Assembly (NCBI GenBank): GCA_013368325.1
Contig: JAACJK010000223.1
Location: 248,001-312,000, forward strand
Direction of reading: 5' to 3'
DNA from: Ephemerocybe angulata
Taxonomy: Eukaryota > Basidiomycota > Agaricomycetes > Agaricales > Psathyrellaceae
DNA length: 64,000 nucleotides
The notes under the pieces are model-generated. The model saw only the letters and a program-made list of their open reading frames with translations. It made no database searches and had not been told where the DNA came from. Of this stretch, positions 1-10,549 are shown piece by piece (position 1 is the stretch's first letter; each line of letters opens with the position of its first letter). Position numbers and translations under genes: made by a program.

Positions 1-617
1 CGAAGCCAAACGGCGGTGCGCCGCCAGGAGTAACCGGTGCTCCGTACGACCCCGCAGGCGTCTGAGCGCCCCACGACAGCGCGGGCGTGTTGTTGAACCC
101 GCCAGCCGGATAACCGGAGGGCGCGTTGAAGCCCCAGCCCGTCGTAGGAGGGGCCGAGTGGGGCGCTGAACCGCCGAAACCTGGGTACCCCGAGGGTCCA
201 CCCCCACCCCCACCGACTCCCCACGGATATCCTGGAGCGAGATTGGCGGCGTTCGGGTGTGGTGTACCTGGCCCAAATGTGGGCGGCCACGGCGATCTGA
301 GGAATCAAAGGTAAGCACAGCTGTGCAGGAAGAATGGATGGGGACGAAGAAGCTGTTACGAATGGAAGAAAGGGTGGAACGCGATGGATTCTGCGATGAG
401 GATGGACGTACTCTCGCTGTTGGGATGCGCCGGGGAAGGCGTCGAAGAACCCTCCTCCTCCTCCGCCCCCACCTCCAAATCCGTATCCGCCCCCTCCAAA
501 GCCTCCAGGCTGCCCGCCAGAGCTGGCGCCGGGCGGGGCTGCGTGAAACGAAGCAGGCGAGTTGGGATCGACGAGGTTGGGCATGTCGTTGTACATCTTG
601 ATGTGGGGCGAGAGCAT
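1..617 (-). CDS. Gly/Pro-rich protein, copy 1 (3' part outside window)
   Basis: Minus-strand gene. Exon 1 is 617-412 (68 codons plus 2 nt) and ends in a GTACGT donor; exon 2 starts at 296 after CTCAG and runs off the left edge in frame. The encoded N-terminus has a poly-Gly stretch of the FGGGGGGGGGFF type and ends exon 1 with FPGASQQR. Exon 2 begins SPWPP and continues with Gly, Pro and Tyr-rich sequence. No catalytic motif is visible. The product is unrecognised; low-complexity N-terminal halves like this occur in agaricomycete proteins that end in a conserved DUF6699-type domain, but that link is from memory and is weak. Confidence 0.6.
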   Translation of the reverse strand, partial: MLSPHIKMYNDMPNLVDPNSPASFHAAPPGASSGGQPGGFGGGGYGFGGGGGGGGGFFDAFPGASQQREYVHPHRRIHRVPPFLPFVTASSSPSILPAQLCLPLIPQIAVAAHIWARYTTPERRQSRSRISVGSRWGWGWTLGVPRFRRFSAPLGPSYDGLGLQRALRLSGWRVQQHARAVVGRSDACGVVRSTGYSWRRTAVWL

Positions 618-1859
618 AAGCTTCTCCTAGGCGATGCTGTGGGCGGCCGTACGCGGTTTCGACGATGTATTAGGGTATCGAGTGGCGCGGCGTGACAGTA
701 GTCGATACTCTGTCGCCGTCCTAAGCGCCGTTTTGCCGATGTCGACGGCGATTGCGGTATCCGTGAATCCTGGGGTATGCGGGAGAGAGGGAAGAGAAGG
801 AGGCGAGAGACGAGGCAATGAATCAAACAAGAATTATACACAAAAGCAAGAACAAAGAAGGATGGAGAGACCAAGAGCACAGCTCCGGGCTCGTAATGCA
901 ACTGTCGTGGTGACGGTTGATGAGATCGTCCAGCTCACCGGAAGCATTGGTGCCGTGTTGGGGCTTGTTGGCTTACAGCTTCCAGCGCCAATCACCGCGC
1001 TCGCCGTTGACGGGCGGCGAAAGGGCGGGGTCAACAACACTTCCAACGATGTAGAATGGAAGGACTGGGAAGGACTGGGATGCTAGTACGCGATTCCCGA
1101 GTGAATGCTGTTGAGCGCTGAATCAGTGGCCTTGGCTCTGTAAAAGGACCGAGATAAGATTAGATTGTGTTCAAGGTGGGAACGGGCGCCAGAGCGTACC
1201 ATGATAGAGGCAACAGAACGAGTTGCACTGGAGAGTAATGACAAGGGCATACCGAAGTTCTACGTGGTCTGGATCGAGCGCGCCTATTCGACTACCCGCC
1301 CTCTGTCAGAAGCTTCGAGGCCTCGAGAAAGCAGCCCGCCGTGCCCGGCGGGGAAGATATGGAGGCGTGGAGGCAGATAGATGGTGGGGATGGGGGAGGG
1401 GGATGGTGGGGGGAAGGAAGAAAGAGGGGGAAGAGGGAAATGCGGCGCGTTTCCTCTTTGTATAATCGCGTCGCGGCGATCATACGCACGGAGCCAAACA
1501 CGCGAGCAGTTCAATGTCCATCACACTGTGACGGTAAGCGCGCACGCCGGCCCACCGCTCCTCTTGCGTCATCGGGCTCTCACCGTTCCGTCAACGCACA
1601 CACGAACTCCCGCGGCCTTCTCGAAGCGTCGGCCTCGGGCTTCTCTCACTGGCTTCGCGCGCCGTTCCCCACCAAGCGCGCGTCGTCTGCCTCACACCTT
1701 ACGGCCCCAGACACAATCTACACAGTGATACATGAATATCTATTTCTATATCCGCTACTCTAACCCAGTCTGCGAATGCCCTAACACCCCACTGACTCCT
1801 GAACGCGCATCTGTGCGAGGTCGTTAGCATCAACCGCCGCCGGTGAAGTATATCACCAC

Positions 1860-3480
1860 TGACCTAAACCCAGATTCGGGTATCCATCTGTACCCACAAA
1901 TTCGCACTGATATTCGGAGGTATCAGCAAAAGTGGCAGGTTCAGAGGTAGTAGGAAACTCACCGACATGCCGTCGTGACTCGTGCGCACAGCGCGTCGAC
2001 CCATATCCCACACCAATCCCTCAACGTCCATAGGCGCAGCACTGTGGTGGTACAATAGTTAGCCTTCGTCGCCATCGGTCAGTCAGAAAGGCACGTACTC
2101 ACCGACACCCTGCAGCACCCAGCCTTCCGACGCAACATCCCCAGCCTTCCCATGACGCCCCACAGCGCACTACGGTGATGGTCAGCTTCCGTCTTCAGTG
2201 ACCAAGCGGGGATGATGCTCACCGTGAGCTCAAACGGCGATGCGGCGAAGGGCCTGGAGTCGTCGGAACCTTGCAACCTGTCGATGTGCTAGCGTAACGA
2301 CGTCCGAGTCTTGCGGGGCATCCAAACGCGACTAGCGAATCGACGTCGTGGTGCGGTCGTTCGACGAGGCTGTGAGCTGGCACACGACAGAACCTACGAA
2401 CGAACCGGAATGGTGAGCGAGCACGAAAGCCAAAGGTAAGTCTACTGACCATACTATGAACCCCAGCCTGTGCACACCATCCGCCACGTCAAAGTCCAGG
2501 GTAGTGAGGCGAAGTCAATTTCCATGGCGTCGCGTGTAGGCTGGGACGACGAGCACAGGGTCAGCTAGGTAAAACGAGACTACTCAGACAAAGTAAACTC
2601 ACCTGTTGTCGATGCGGCGTATGGTCTTCTCAGCACTGCGGACGACGACGAGAGGTGAGAATGTATTCAATGACACTAGCACGCGAAACTAACTCACCAT
2701 AGTCGAAGACAGAGGCTCGAGTCTACAGACATAGCCAGTCAGCAACATTCTGATACTGGGAAGGGGACAAAACTCACTCTAGCCAGACGACGACGACGAC
2801 GCGCTCGACACTGCAAAACGACGACGAGCAGTCAGAATAAACTCAGCCACACGACGAGGACGACTCATAAAACTCACTGGTCATCGTCTTCAACGACGTC
2901 GAGGACAGGAGAGAGTTGGGAGGAAAAAAAGGGGAGGACGTGGCAGAGGGAAGAGAAGGGGGCGTGCGACTAAAAGCAAAAGAAGGCAGGGTGACACCGA
3001 CATCAGTCACACCGCCGACAGGGGTAAACGGCGCACTCACAGTGCGCTCGTCGTTCACAACGACGACGAGAGGAGAATAAAGAAAAGGGCACGCAGTGTA
3101 AAGCGATGGTATTGCGTCAGAGTGAATCTTGGAAGTATTTGAAAACAGTGAGGAAAAGAAAAGGGGGAAAGAATGGGAGAAAGGTAAAGAACGAAAACAC
3201 CCCCAAACATCTCTTATACCCTCCCGCCATCCCAGCTCAAAGTCTCCCACAAAGTCCAATCATAACTTACGTCGAACTGGGCCGAGACCCGCTTCCGCAT
3301 TATCCGGAATTCCGCGCAATGAATGAACCGCGAAATGCACTTAGCAGCAGCGTTACTTACGGCTCGCCCCTCTCCTCCGATTCGCTCTCGAAGCAATCTT
3401 CGCTCGCCTTGACAGGTTCGTAAGGCTTTTTCGTTACCTGTGTACATCACGTGTGTGCTGGGTAAGCGTGCCAAGGCGAC
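1860..3480 (-). other. Splice-signal-rich block C, unit 1
   Basis: A series of minus-strand GTGAGT/GTAAGT donors about 100 bp apart, each followed by a CTGAC/CTAAC motif and an AG acceptor. A clear example is the 61-nt intron 2102-2042 (GTGAGT donor, CACCACAG acceptor) followed by a 79-nt exon 2041-1963 and the next GTGAGT donor. Short open stretches exist (for example AAPMDVEGLVWDMG in that exon), but the phases of consecutive exons do not agree and the same exon has a stop in that frame in unit 3. It contains (GAC)5 at 2786-2800. This is either a decaying intron-rich gene or a spliced non-coding RNA. Confidence 0.45.
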
Positions 3481-3699
3481 GGGTACCTGAAATTAAAGTG
3501 ATTATGAGCGCGTACGGTTGAATGGGCCGAGGAGGAGGGCTGCTGCATGCGGACGGATAATCGAAGATCTCGGAGGGTGGAGTAATCGATTCATGCTGAG
3601 GTATTTTGTATCAGTAAAAATTGGTTTATTAGGCATGAAATGTGAGTGGTTTGAATGGCTATACGAGTCCTAGAATGCGTGAACTACTCTACAAATATC

Positions 3700-5760
3700 A
3701 TTTCGCTCAGCCAGGGGAGTCCAGCTTCCACCGCATCCCAAAATACGCGTTAGCTCACACCAGCGCCACATCACAATTATAACTCACATTCTAAGACAAC
3801 CCGAGTTGCCTTCGGGCCTCAAATCTAGCCCTTTCACGTACAACCATGGGTATCCTCCCGCTCACTCCATTCAACCAACTTCCAGCTTCACACCACTGGA
3901 ATTTCGCTAGCCCTGTTGACACCTGTCAACCCGTGTGACGAAATGCAGTCTAGTGTGAGAGAGATGGAATGGATATCCTGCATTCGTTCAAACTTCCGTT
4001 TGGGTCTGAACGAAGGCGGAGGAGACCTGGACCGATACCGGGGCTAGCGCCAAGATGTCTTTTCGTATCTCTGAGATAAGGTCGCTGCAGACCAAATCAT
4101 CTCAAGGTTTAGCGAGAGGTCTATCTGACTAGGTGAGTGTTAAACTTCCCCGCACTTCATATATCCAGGTTATAGACAAAGTTCAGTCACGGGCGCTTAT
4201 CTCGATGGAATGGACTTGGTCCATGACGTGCACCTCCGGCAGTACTAATATCACTATTAGACTTTATTTATAGGTAGTGAAGACAGCTTCTGTCTTTGAT
4301 ATTACCACAAATTAGACTTCGCTCATCCATACCGAGTATGCTCAGATCGCCGCAATTGCCGTATTGGCACAGGAGCATGGAAATTTGCCAGAGCGACAGA
4401 AGTGGGTTCAGATCTCGATACTAAGCTCATTCGTGAGAGTAAGGGCTAACCCGGCATATGACAAAATGACGTGTTGAACTCCCCGGATTTCGGATATCCG
4501 AGAGTCCATGCCCACCGAACGTAGTGACGCACGCAGGAGCGGAAACTCGCTAGGCTCACAGAGGTACTTTCGGATGTCCGGAGTCCGGATGTCAGATTTC
4601 AGATTCAATATTACCCTATTTCGTGAGAGTGATGTACAAACCGATGCATTGTGTGCCTGCGAACGGCTCCAGATTCGCTGTATGTGACGAAATGTCGTGT
4701 TGGGCTCCCAAGTATTTTGAGGTTACAACATCTGAACAAACCTCGCTCGCACGACCTTGCGACACATTCACCCAGCCGCGAACGCATCCCAAAATACACG
4801 TTAGCTCATATCAACGCCACATACAAATGATAACTCACAGTCTGAAACAGGGTTGAGTTGGCTTCGAGCCCCAGGCGTGGTCTTTTCACGTACAGCGTTC
4901 TATATCCTCCCGCACACCCCATTCATCCGACTTCCAACATTACGACGCCTGCAAATTTCGCTAGCCTAAATGTCACCTGTCAGAGCGCGTGACGGCATCC
5001 ATTCTAGTGTGAGAGAGATGGAGCGAGTATCTTACATTCGTTCAACCTTCCGTTTGCGACTGTGCGAGCGGCGGAGCGCATGCAACCGATCCCGTCGATA
5101 TTGTCAAGATGGATTTGCATACCTTTGGGATGATATCGGGGACCCACTGGTCGTCTCAGAGGCTTATCAAATGATATACTTCAGTCGTTGAGTGCTACCT
5201 TTTCCTGCACTTCGTAAATCCGAGGTATAGAGCCATGGGCGCTTAACTCCAGGGAATGAACTTGGCCAATGACGCACACCTCCGGCACTAATTATATCAT
5301 ATTAGACTTTAACCCCTTACAAATTAGACACAGATTTTCGCAATGATATCACGACCTCGCCAGTAACATGCCAAGTGTGCTCAGGTGGCCGCAACTGCCA
5401 TATTGGCGCAGAAACGCGGAAATTGGCCAGACTGACAGACGTGGATTTGACTCCCTTGAGCCGGGACGTCAGATCTCTGATTCAGTATTAACCTCATTTG
5501 TGGGATTAAGCGCTAACGGGGTACGTTGGGGACCTGAATATTACGAATTGGCACGTTGAACTTCAGGGGACTCTGCGAGACTTGGCGTGCACCACACGCG
5601 TCGACACAAACGCAGAAATTTGCTAGATTCACGGAAATGAATTCGGATGACAGGAGCCATCACGGTAGAGCTCAGATCCAATATTACCTATCCTTGTGAG
5701 AGTGTTTCATAATTCGGTACATTGTGTGCCTGGAACGACTCCAGACTTGCAAGGATTTCG
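3700..5760. repeat. Block D, internal ~1.05 kb imperfect tandem repeat, unit 1
   Basis: Two diverged copies placed about 1,050 bp apart. Paired landmarks: CCCAAAATACRCGTTAGCTCA near 3,737 and 4,788; the TTTCGCTAGCC/CACCTGTCA stretch near 3,902 and 4,955; GATATYACCACAA/GATATCACGACCT near 4,300 and 5,345; CCAATATTACC with GTGAGAGTG near 4,600 and 5,685. A shorter echo (CGTGAGAGT followed by AAATGACGTGTTG or AAATGTCGTGTTG) recurs about 180 bp apart at 4,432 and 4,622. No gene is recognised here on either strand. Confidence 0.65.
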
Positions 5761-6369
5761 AGGAGCGAGAGTTGATGTTCAGCGCGACGTCCGGTGCAGC
5801 GGCTGCGATATTTGCGCAGCTAATGGTCTACACTAGAAAGATCTCACTCGATAAGCACCTTGAGACGACCTTTATACGTCGATACACTCTCCCCATTCGC
5901 GAGATACGCAATTCAGTATCGCCATCTGAGAATGGAGAACAGACTTCGCTCACACGACATTGCGACACATCACTTGGCACCTATGTACGTATAGACAAAT
6001 AATTTGATATTCTTTGACAATCTAGTACGTCAATGGTTCGTGTGAGCTTCCCAAATGGTGCTTGCGTGCGAGGAGCGGGATGAGGAGCAGAACATATCGG
6101 CATCCGGATGTTGTGAGTTTCATTCATCTCAGTTTCGTGATACCCACAGCACGTACCACATTGAAGGTCACTATGTGTACCCCTAGAGTGCAGTTCTACG
6201 CTACGACGGCCTAAACTGGCTGTGCCTCGTCAAAGGCGAGTCGAAAAGGGTATGCTTGATTTAGGCGCCCGTGAGCACTTATCGGCCCCAGTCCCGTTTT
6301 GGCGTTCCCCGGTATTGGTTCATTTCCACGTTTATATTAATACACCCGAGAAGGCTAAATATCACCTAT

Positions 6370-9181
6370 TTATTGCACGCGTCGTTCGCCTCCGTTCGCC
6401 TCCGCGAGAATTAAACTGAGCGGCATCGAGACAGTAACCGCCAAGTCAAATTCAATTGACTTGCATGCTGGGATTAATTGATCCATGCCACGGAATGCCG
6501 TGCGTGCATGCGGCCAAGGACGGTCCTTGGGGCTGACATCGTGCGATATTGGTGGAAATGCAAACGCGCGAAATAAGATGCTCGGCTCAATGATCCCAGT
6601 GGCGTGCAAGGATGGTTAATTCGGCCAAGTTTTCTTACCCTCATACGTACCATGCTGGTGTGACATTCCAGGCCCGAGGTATTTTGGGACCCGTCAGTGG
6701 TAAGTCAGCGCTTACCGTGTCGGCCCGAATAATGCTCATGTCATACTCTACTCTAAATCTACGTACGTATCCCTAGCGAGACGGGTCATTAGCACATAAT
6801 TCAAAAGAGGAAATTTGGAGGACGAGGGGTGACGTACCGGCGGTATCCAAAGCGAATTCAATTGCTGGGCGCCGATCTCTGTGGCATGTGTCAGAAAAAG
6901 AGCGAAATCCGAGGAACATAGACTTACCAAAATAGGGGTGAGAGCGGCGCCGTGTGTTTTTCTTGGACTTCTGAAAAGGAGGTGTCAGAGTGGGATAAGG
7001 GAAGTGATCAGGTACGTACCCAGGCAAGTCTATTACGCCGAATTCAAGCTAGAGTTGGAATCACGAATCACGTCAGTCACGCATGCATGTGCGAGCAGAG
7101 GAGTCACTTGCGGCTTGCCTCCATGAGCGCGCCACTTTGCGGGCGTATTTTCCGGGAATACTCATACTGGGGAATCAAATCAAAGAGAGGAATGTGAGAG
7201 CACAATTGAATACGTACCGCACAGCGCTTGTTCTTCGGTCTCGAGTAAACGAAGGCTGTGATCGGCGTGGCGTCAGTCAATTAAAGCGTGTGAGAGCGAA
7301 AAATCAAAACTCGCCTCTGTGTCAAAAGTCTAAATTGAATGGCACCGAAAGTACTGATACGGTAAAGTCAGAATCGCGCGGGATGTCAAAGCAAACGCGA
7401 TGGACTTACCAGGGACGTATCCCAAAGCGGATATTGCACCTGGGTAGATGAGTCGTCAGGATTGAGATGTGCGAGACTAATGAAGACATACGCTGATGCC
7501 CGTTTCGCGAAATCACGACAGAAATGTTTCCCGCGAGCGGGGTGCAGGACTGGCATAGGTGGTTGAGGCGGATACGTGCAACTGCGGGGGCTGAACATCG
7601 AGCAAGCGACACTCTCATACAGTTTGGCACCGTGAGCGTTGTCAAAGCAAGCCTATGGACCGAATGAGGTAAAATCGTCCGAAATGGGATGAAGCTGACG
7701 TACCTCAAAATTTAGAAAGGTGATCGGGTGCGATAGTGAAGTAACGACGGATCGAAATCCGCCGAGCGGGAAGGGGAAATTGGTGAGTGACGAAATCTGA
7801 CTGTGAAAGGTCTATACGAGGACCCCCGGCAACCCTCCAAAATGCCTTATACCTCGATTCGGATAAAATTCTGCGGTTTTGGAGGTCCAAATTTTCACTT
7901 TATCGACGATACAGGGCGTACCGCTTTGCCCCTCTTCCTCTAACTTTCTGGGATCCTTTTCCAGGTCTATCTGCATGGAACCAGACCTTTTTCAGATGCT
8001 CCTTGCCTGCCAATCGTCCCATTTCGCGAAAATCCCGTCCGGATAAAAATCGCCAAAAAGTGGAATTTTGGTATAAGGCATTTTGGTGGGTTGCCGGGGG
8101 TCCTTCTATACGTACTGACGGTGTGAGAGCGACGGCCCCTCACTCCGAAATTGAGCAGGAAAACATGACGAAATCCCTGTCCGGGATCAAAGCGCTGAGG
8201 GACGTATACGGGGGATACGCACCGAGGGAGTCCATGATCGCCTAATGTCAGCGTTGTGCTGTGCGAGAGCGTACCGCTTCCGGGACTTGGCGCTTATTTG
8301 GGATTGGTGGGGTGATGGCGGCTGCGTTTGCGCCGACGCAACAGAAATGCGTCCGGAAAACGGATCGGCGTGCTAGGGAAAGGAGGGGGAAAGGGAGCTC
8401 TAGAATAGAAGGGAATAAACGCACGCACCACACTCGTCCCAGAGTCCCATTTCCACCCCTCCGCCTTGCATTTCAAAAACAATCATTTTCCACCGCCGCG
8501 CGCCACGTAGCGAGCGCCCGGAGGGCGCTCGCGTCTCGAATTCCTGGAAACAGAATATGAGCAGCGATTGGTAGAGGGAGAAGGTTGCAACGTGCCAAGG
8601 ATGGAATCCAGAAGACGGGGTGGATGGTGTGAGTCGTCATGATGAGACGTGGCGAGGTGGGCGTTATGAGCTACAGACGGTCTTGACGTGGCGATCGTCG
8701 AGTGTGTTGGCGCAGCAATAATGGATCTGACTATGCCCCCGTGTCAAATGAATCCCGGTGAAAAGTAAAGAGCTTGTGAAAATGGTCATACTCACCTGGA
8801 ATTGCGCCGAGACGACGTATCGAGTTCCGGAAAACGGGGTCTGGAGGTGGATGGAATGACGTACCTGTGTGTTGGGATGATCTTGACGCGATGGAGACGA
8901 CTTCAGAGATAGCTTCGATCAGGAAACGGCTCTTGTAGGCGGTGAGGACGTACTTTGAGGGACTGGAATACAAAAGCGCCCGCTTGTGTATTCCATACGC
9001 AGGATATCGAGTCTTGAGGAACCCTTGAGTGCGCGAAGTGACGTGGCAATGTAGCTATGTATCGCCTTCCGGCGAGCATGGATGGGGAATGTCAGGCTCG
9101 AACTGAATGGCGGCGGAGCACGTACCTGGGATCGTCAACGACGTTGACACTATATAAATTCTTCCGGGAATCGGGGTAAAG
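6370..9181 (-). CDS. Unrecognised intron-dense gene E, unit 1 (partial model)
   Basis: Minus-strand gene of very short exons. One run joins in phase: 9181-9126, 8962-8796 and an exon starting 8730, encoding KYVLTAYKSRFLIEAISEVV and SIRRLGAIP. A second run of six exons joins in phase: 7255-7218, 7166-7119, 7048-7016, 6970-6928, 6878-6838 and 6772-6716, with introns of 51, 70, 45, 49 and 65 nt; it encodes FVYSRPKNKRCA, LEFGVIDLPGY and WIPPGYVRRFRVEYDM. The intron after 7119 begins GC rather than GT. The last exon ends at TAA 6370-6372, which overlaps an AATAAA signal. Between 7,256 and 8,730 the exons are less certain; an exon with several Cys and His residues (near 7,645-7,490) is likely. The MITE sits in this uncertain part. 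The 5' end is not fixed and may lie as far up as 10,450. No family recognised. Confidence 0.45.
7819..8104. mobile_element. 286-bp MITE (8-bp TSD) inserted in unit 1
   Basis: Non-coding element with 35-bp terminal inverted repeats that start AGGACCCCCGGCAACCC and differ at one position. It is flanked by the direct repeat TCTATACG at 7811-7818 and 8105-8112. The same place in units 2, 3 and 4 holds a single TCTATACG and no element (near 18,402-18,409, 29,269-29,276 and 40,090-40,097), so this is a clean insertion with three empty sites. An 8-bp target duplication points to an hAT-like (or P-like) transposase acting in trans; no transposase is encoded. Confidence 0.93.
8510..8532. other. Perfect GC-rich hairpin, conserved in all units
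   Basis: Ten-base arms GCGAGCGCCC and GGGCGCTCGC around a GGA loop. Unchanged copies lie at 18852-18874, 29673-29695 and 40494-40516. It falls inside the gene E region on the minus strand, just downstream of a CCACCGCCGCGCGCC tract. It could structure the transcript or simply be palindromic DNA. Confidence 0.8.
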
Positions 9182-10549
9182 CTGCAGAACAATGTTAGTC
9201 CTCTCCTGCTGACCACATCCCGACGACGAAGTCACCATGGCTGGAAATCCGGCGCTGGAGAGCGAGCTTGCGAAAGGCTTGAGGAGCGAACTTGGGTGCG
9301 ACCATCGAATTAACGACGTATCGCCGTCCGGCGAGCGGCATCTCGATGTGCGAGAGGGAGGAAAAAAATGGGGAACAAAACGAGGGTGGGAGAATTGGAT
9401 GGACGACGGGATAGACTCAAGAGACTATCCCAAAGCCCACGACGAGAGCCAAGTCCAGCCGGCATGGTCAGCGGAGTAAGTAAGCGGACGCGAATAACTG
9501 ACATTCATTTGCAGGGGCGCGTCGGCTAGGCTGTGCGACACTTTCGCGAGCCGTGAACTTGGACTAAGATACTCTTGCACGCAGGCGCTCAAGCGCCTCG
9601 ATACGCAGGAGAAATAAATAGATTTCATTGGAGGAGAGTCTACGAAAGGAGGCTAGCAAGAATGCCTACCACTATGGACTCGAGTCGATGGTGTACGGCA
9701 AGAGCAAAGTACGTACGTTTCAGCTTGACAGCCGAAATTAGACCTGCCGCCCGACTCCCGACGCAGTGAGAAACTCTCCATCCTCCTCAACCTGAATTCC
9801 CCTCATTCCGGCGAGGCTCATCGCAATATAGATTCAAAGTATACGACTTACACTGAACCAGATTCTAAATCCAGTTCAGGAGGGAGACGGCGGTGGACTC
9901 GTGCGGCCAATTCAAGCGAACGAAGAGTCTAATTAGTTTGACAGAATGAACACATTCCGTCAAAACGTAACTACGGTGTCTATTGAGAGGGCGCATGGGC
10001 ATGGGCAGGGCATCCTCCCCTCCAGCATGTCTCGAGACCTCGCAACACGCACGCATTGCGTAGCGCGGGGGCTCGAGAGACGACGGAGGGAAGGAGAGGG
10101 AGAGGGACGAATGAAAGGGACGTACCTGCATGGAGGGCTAAGCGACGAGGCGGACAGGGTGGTACGTACACGCCGAGACCCGCGCGGAACTCGCCCCCGA
10201 GCCGTATCTCCGGTGGTTTGTTGAACGAGAATCAACCAACGCACCAGTCACGTTCGCAGCAAATAGGTGCAACGTAACGAAGGTATATAACATGTGGGAC
10301 GTACCTTGGACGTCCACCATCCACCCTCCATGCCGTCCTCCATCGCCGCCGCCCCTTTGCCTCTCCATCGCCCTCCTCGTCGTCGTCGTCGCCACCGTCC
10401 CCCCTCGCCCTCCTCGGTTCGTCTTCGTCGTACCCTCCCGTAGTCGATCCTCATGTACCTAGTCAGTAGATAGCCTCCACGGTCCCGGCGCGCAGGGTGA
10501 ATCCCTGCGCGTCGGGGCCGATAATGGAGGAGGCCGTGGGAATAGACAC

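Noticed and set aside
8841..8864. A 24-nt GT...AG segment in gene E that could be read as an intron.
   Set aside because: Too short to splice and a multiple of three; reading through keeps the frame open, so it is treated as exon.
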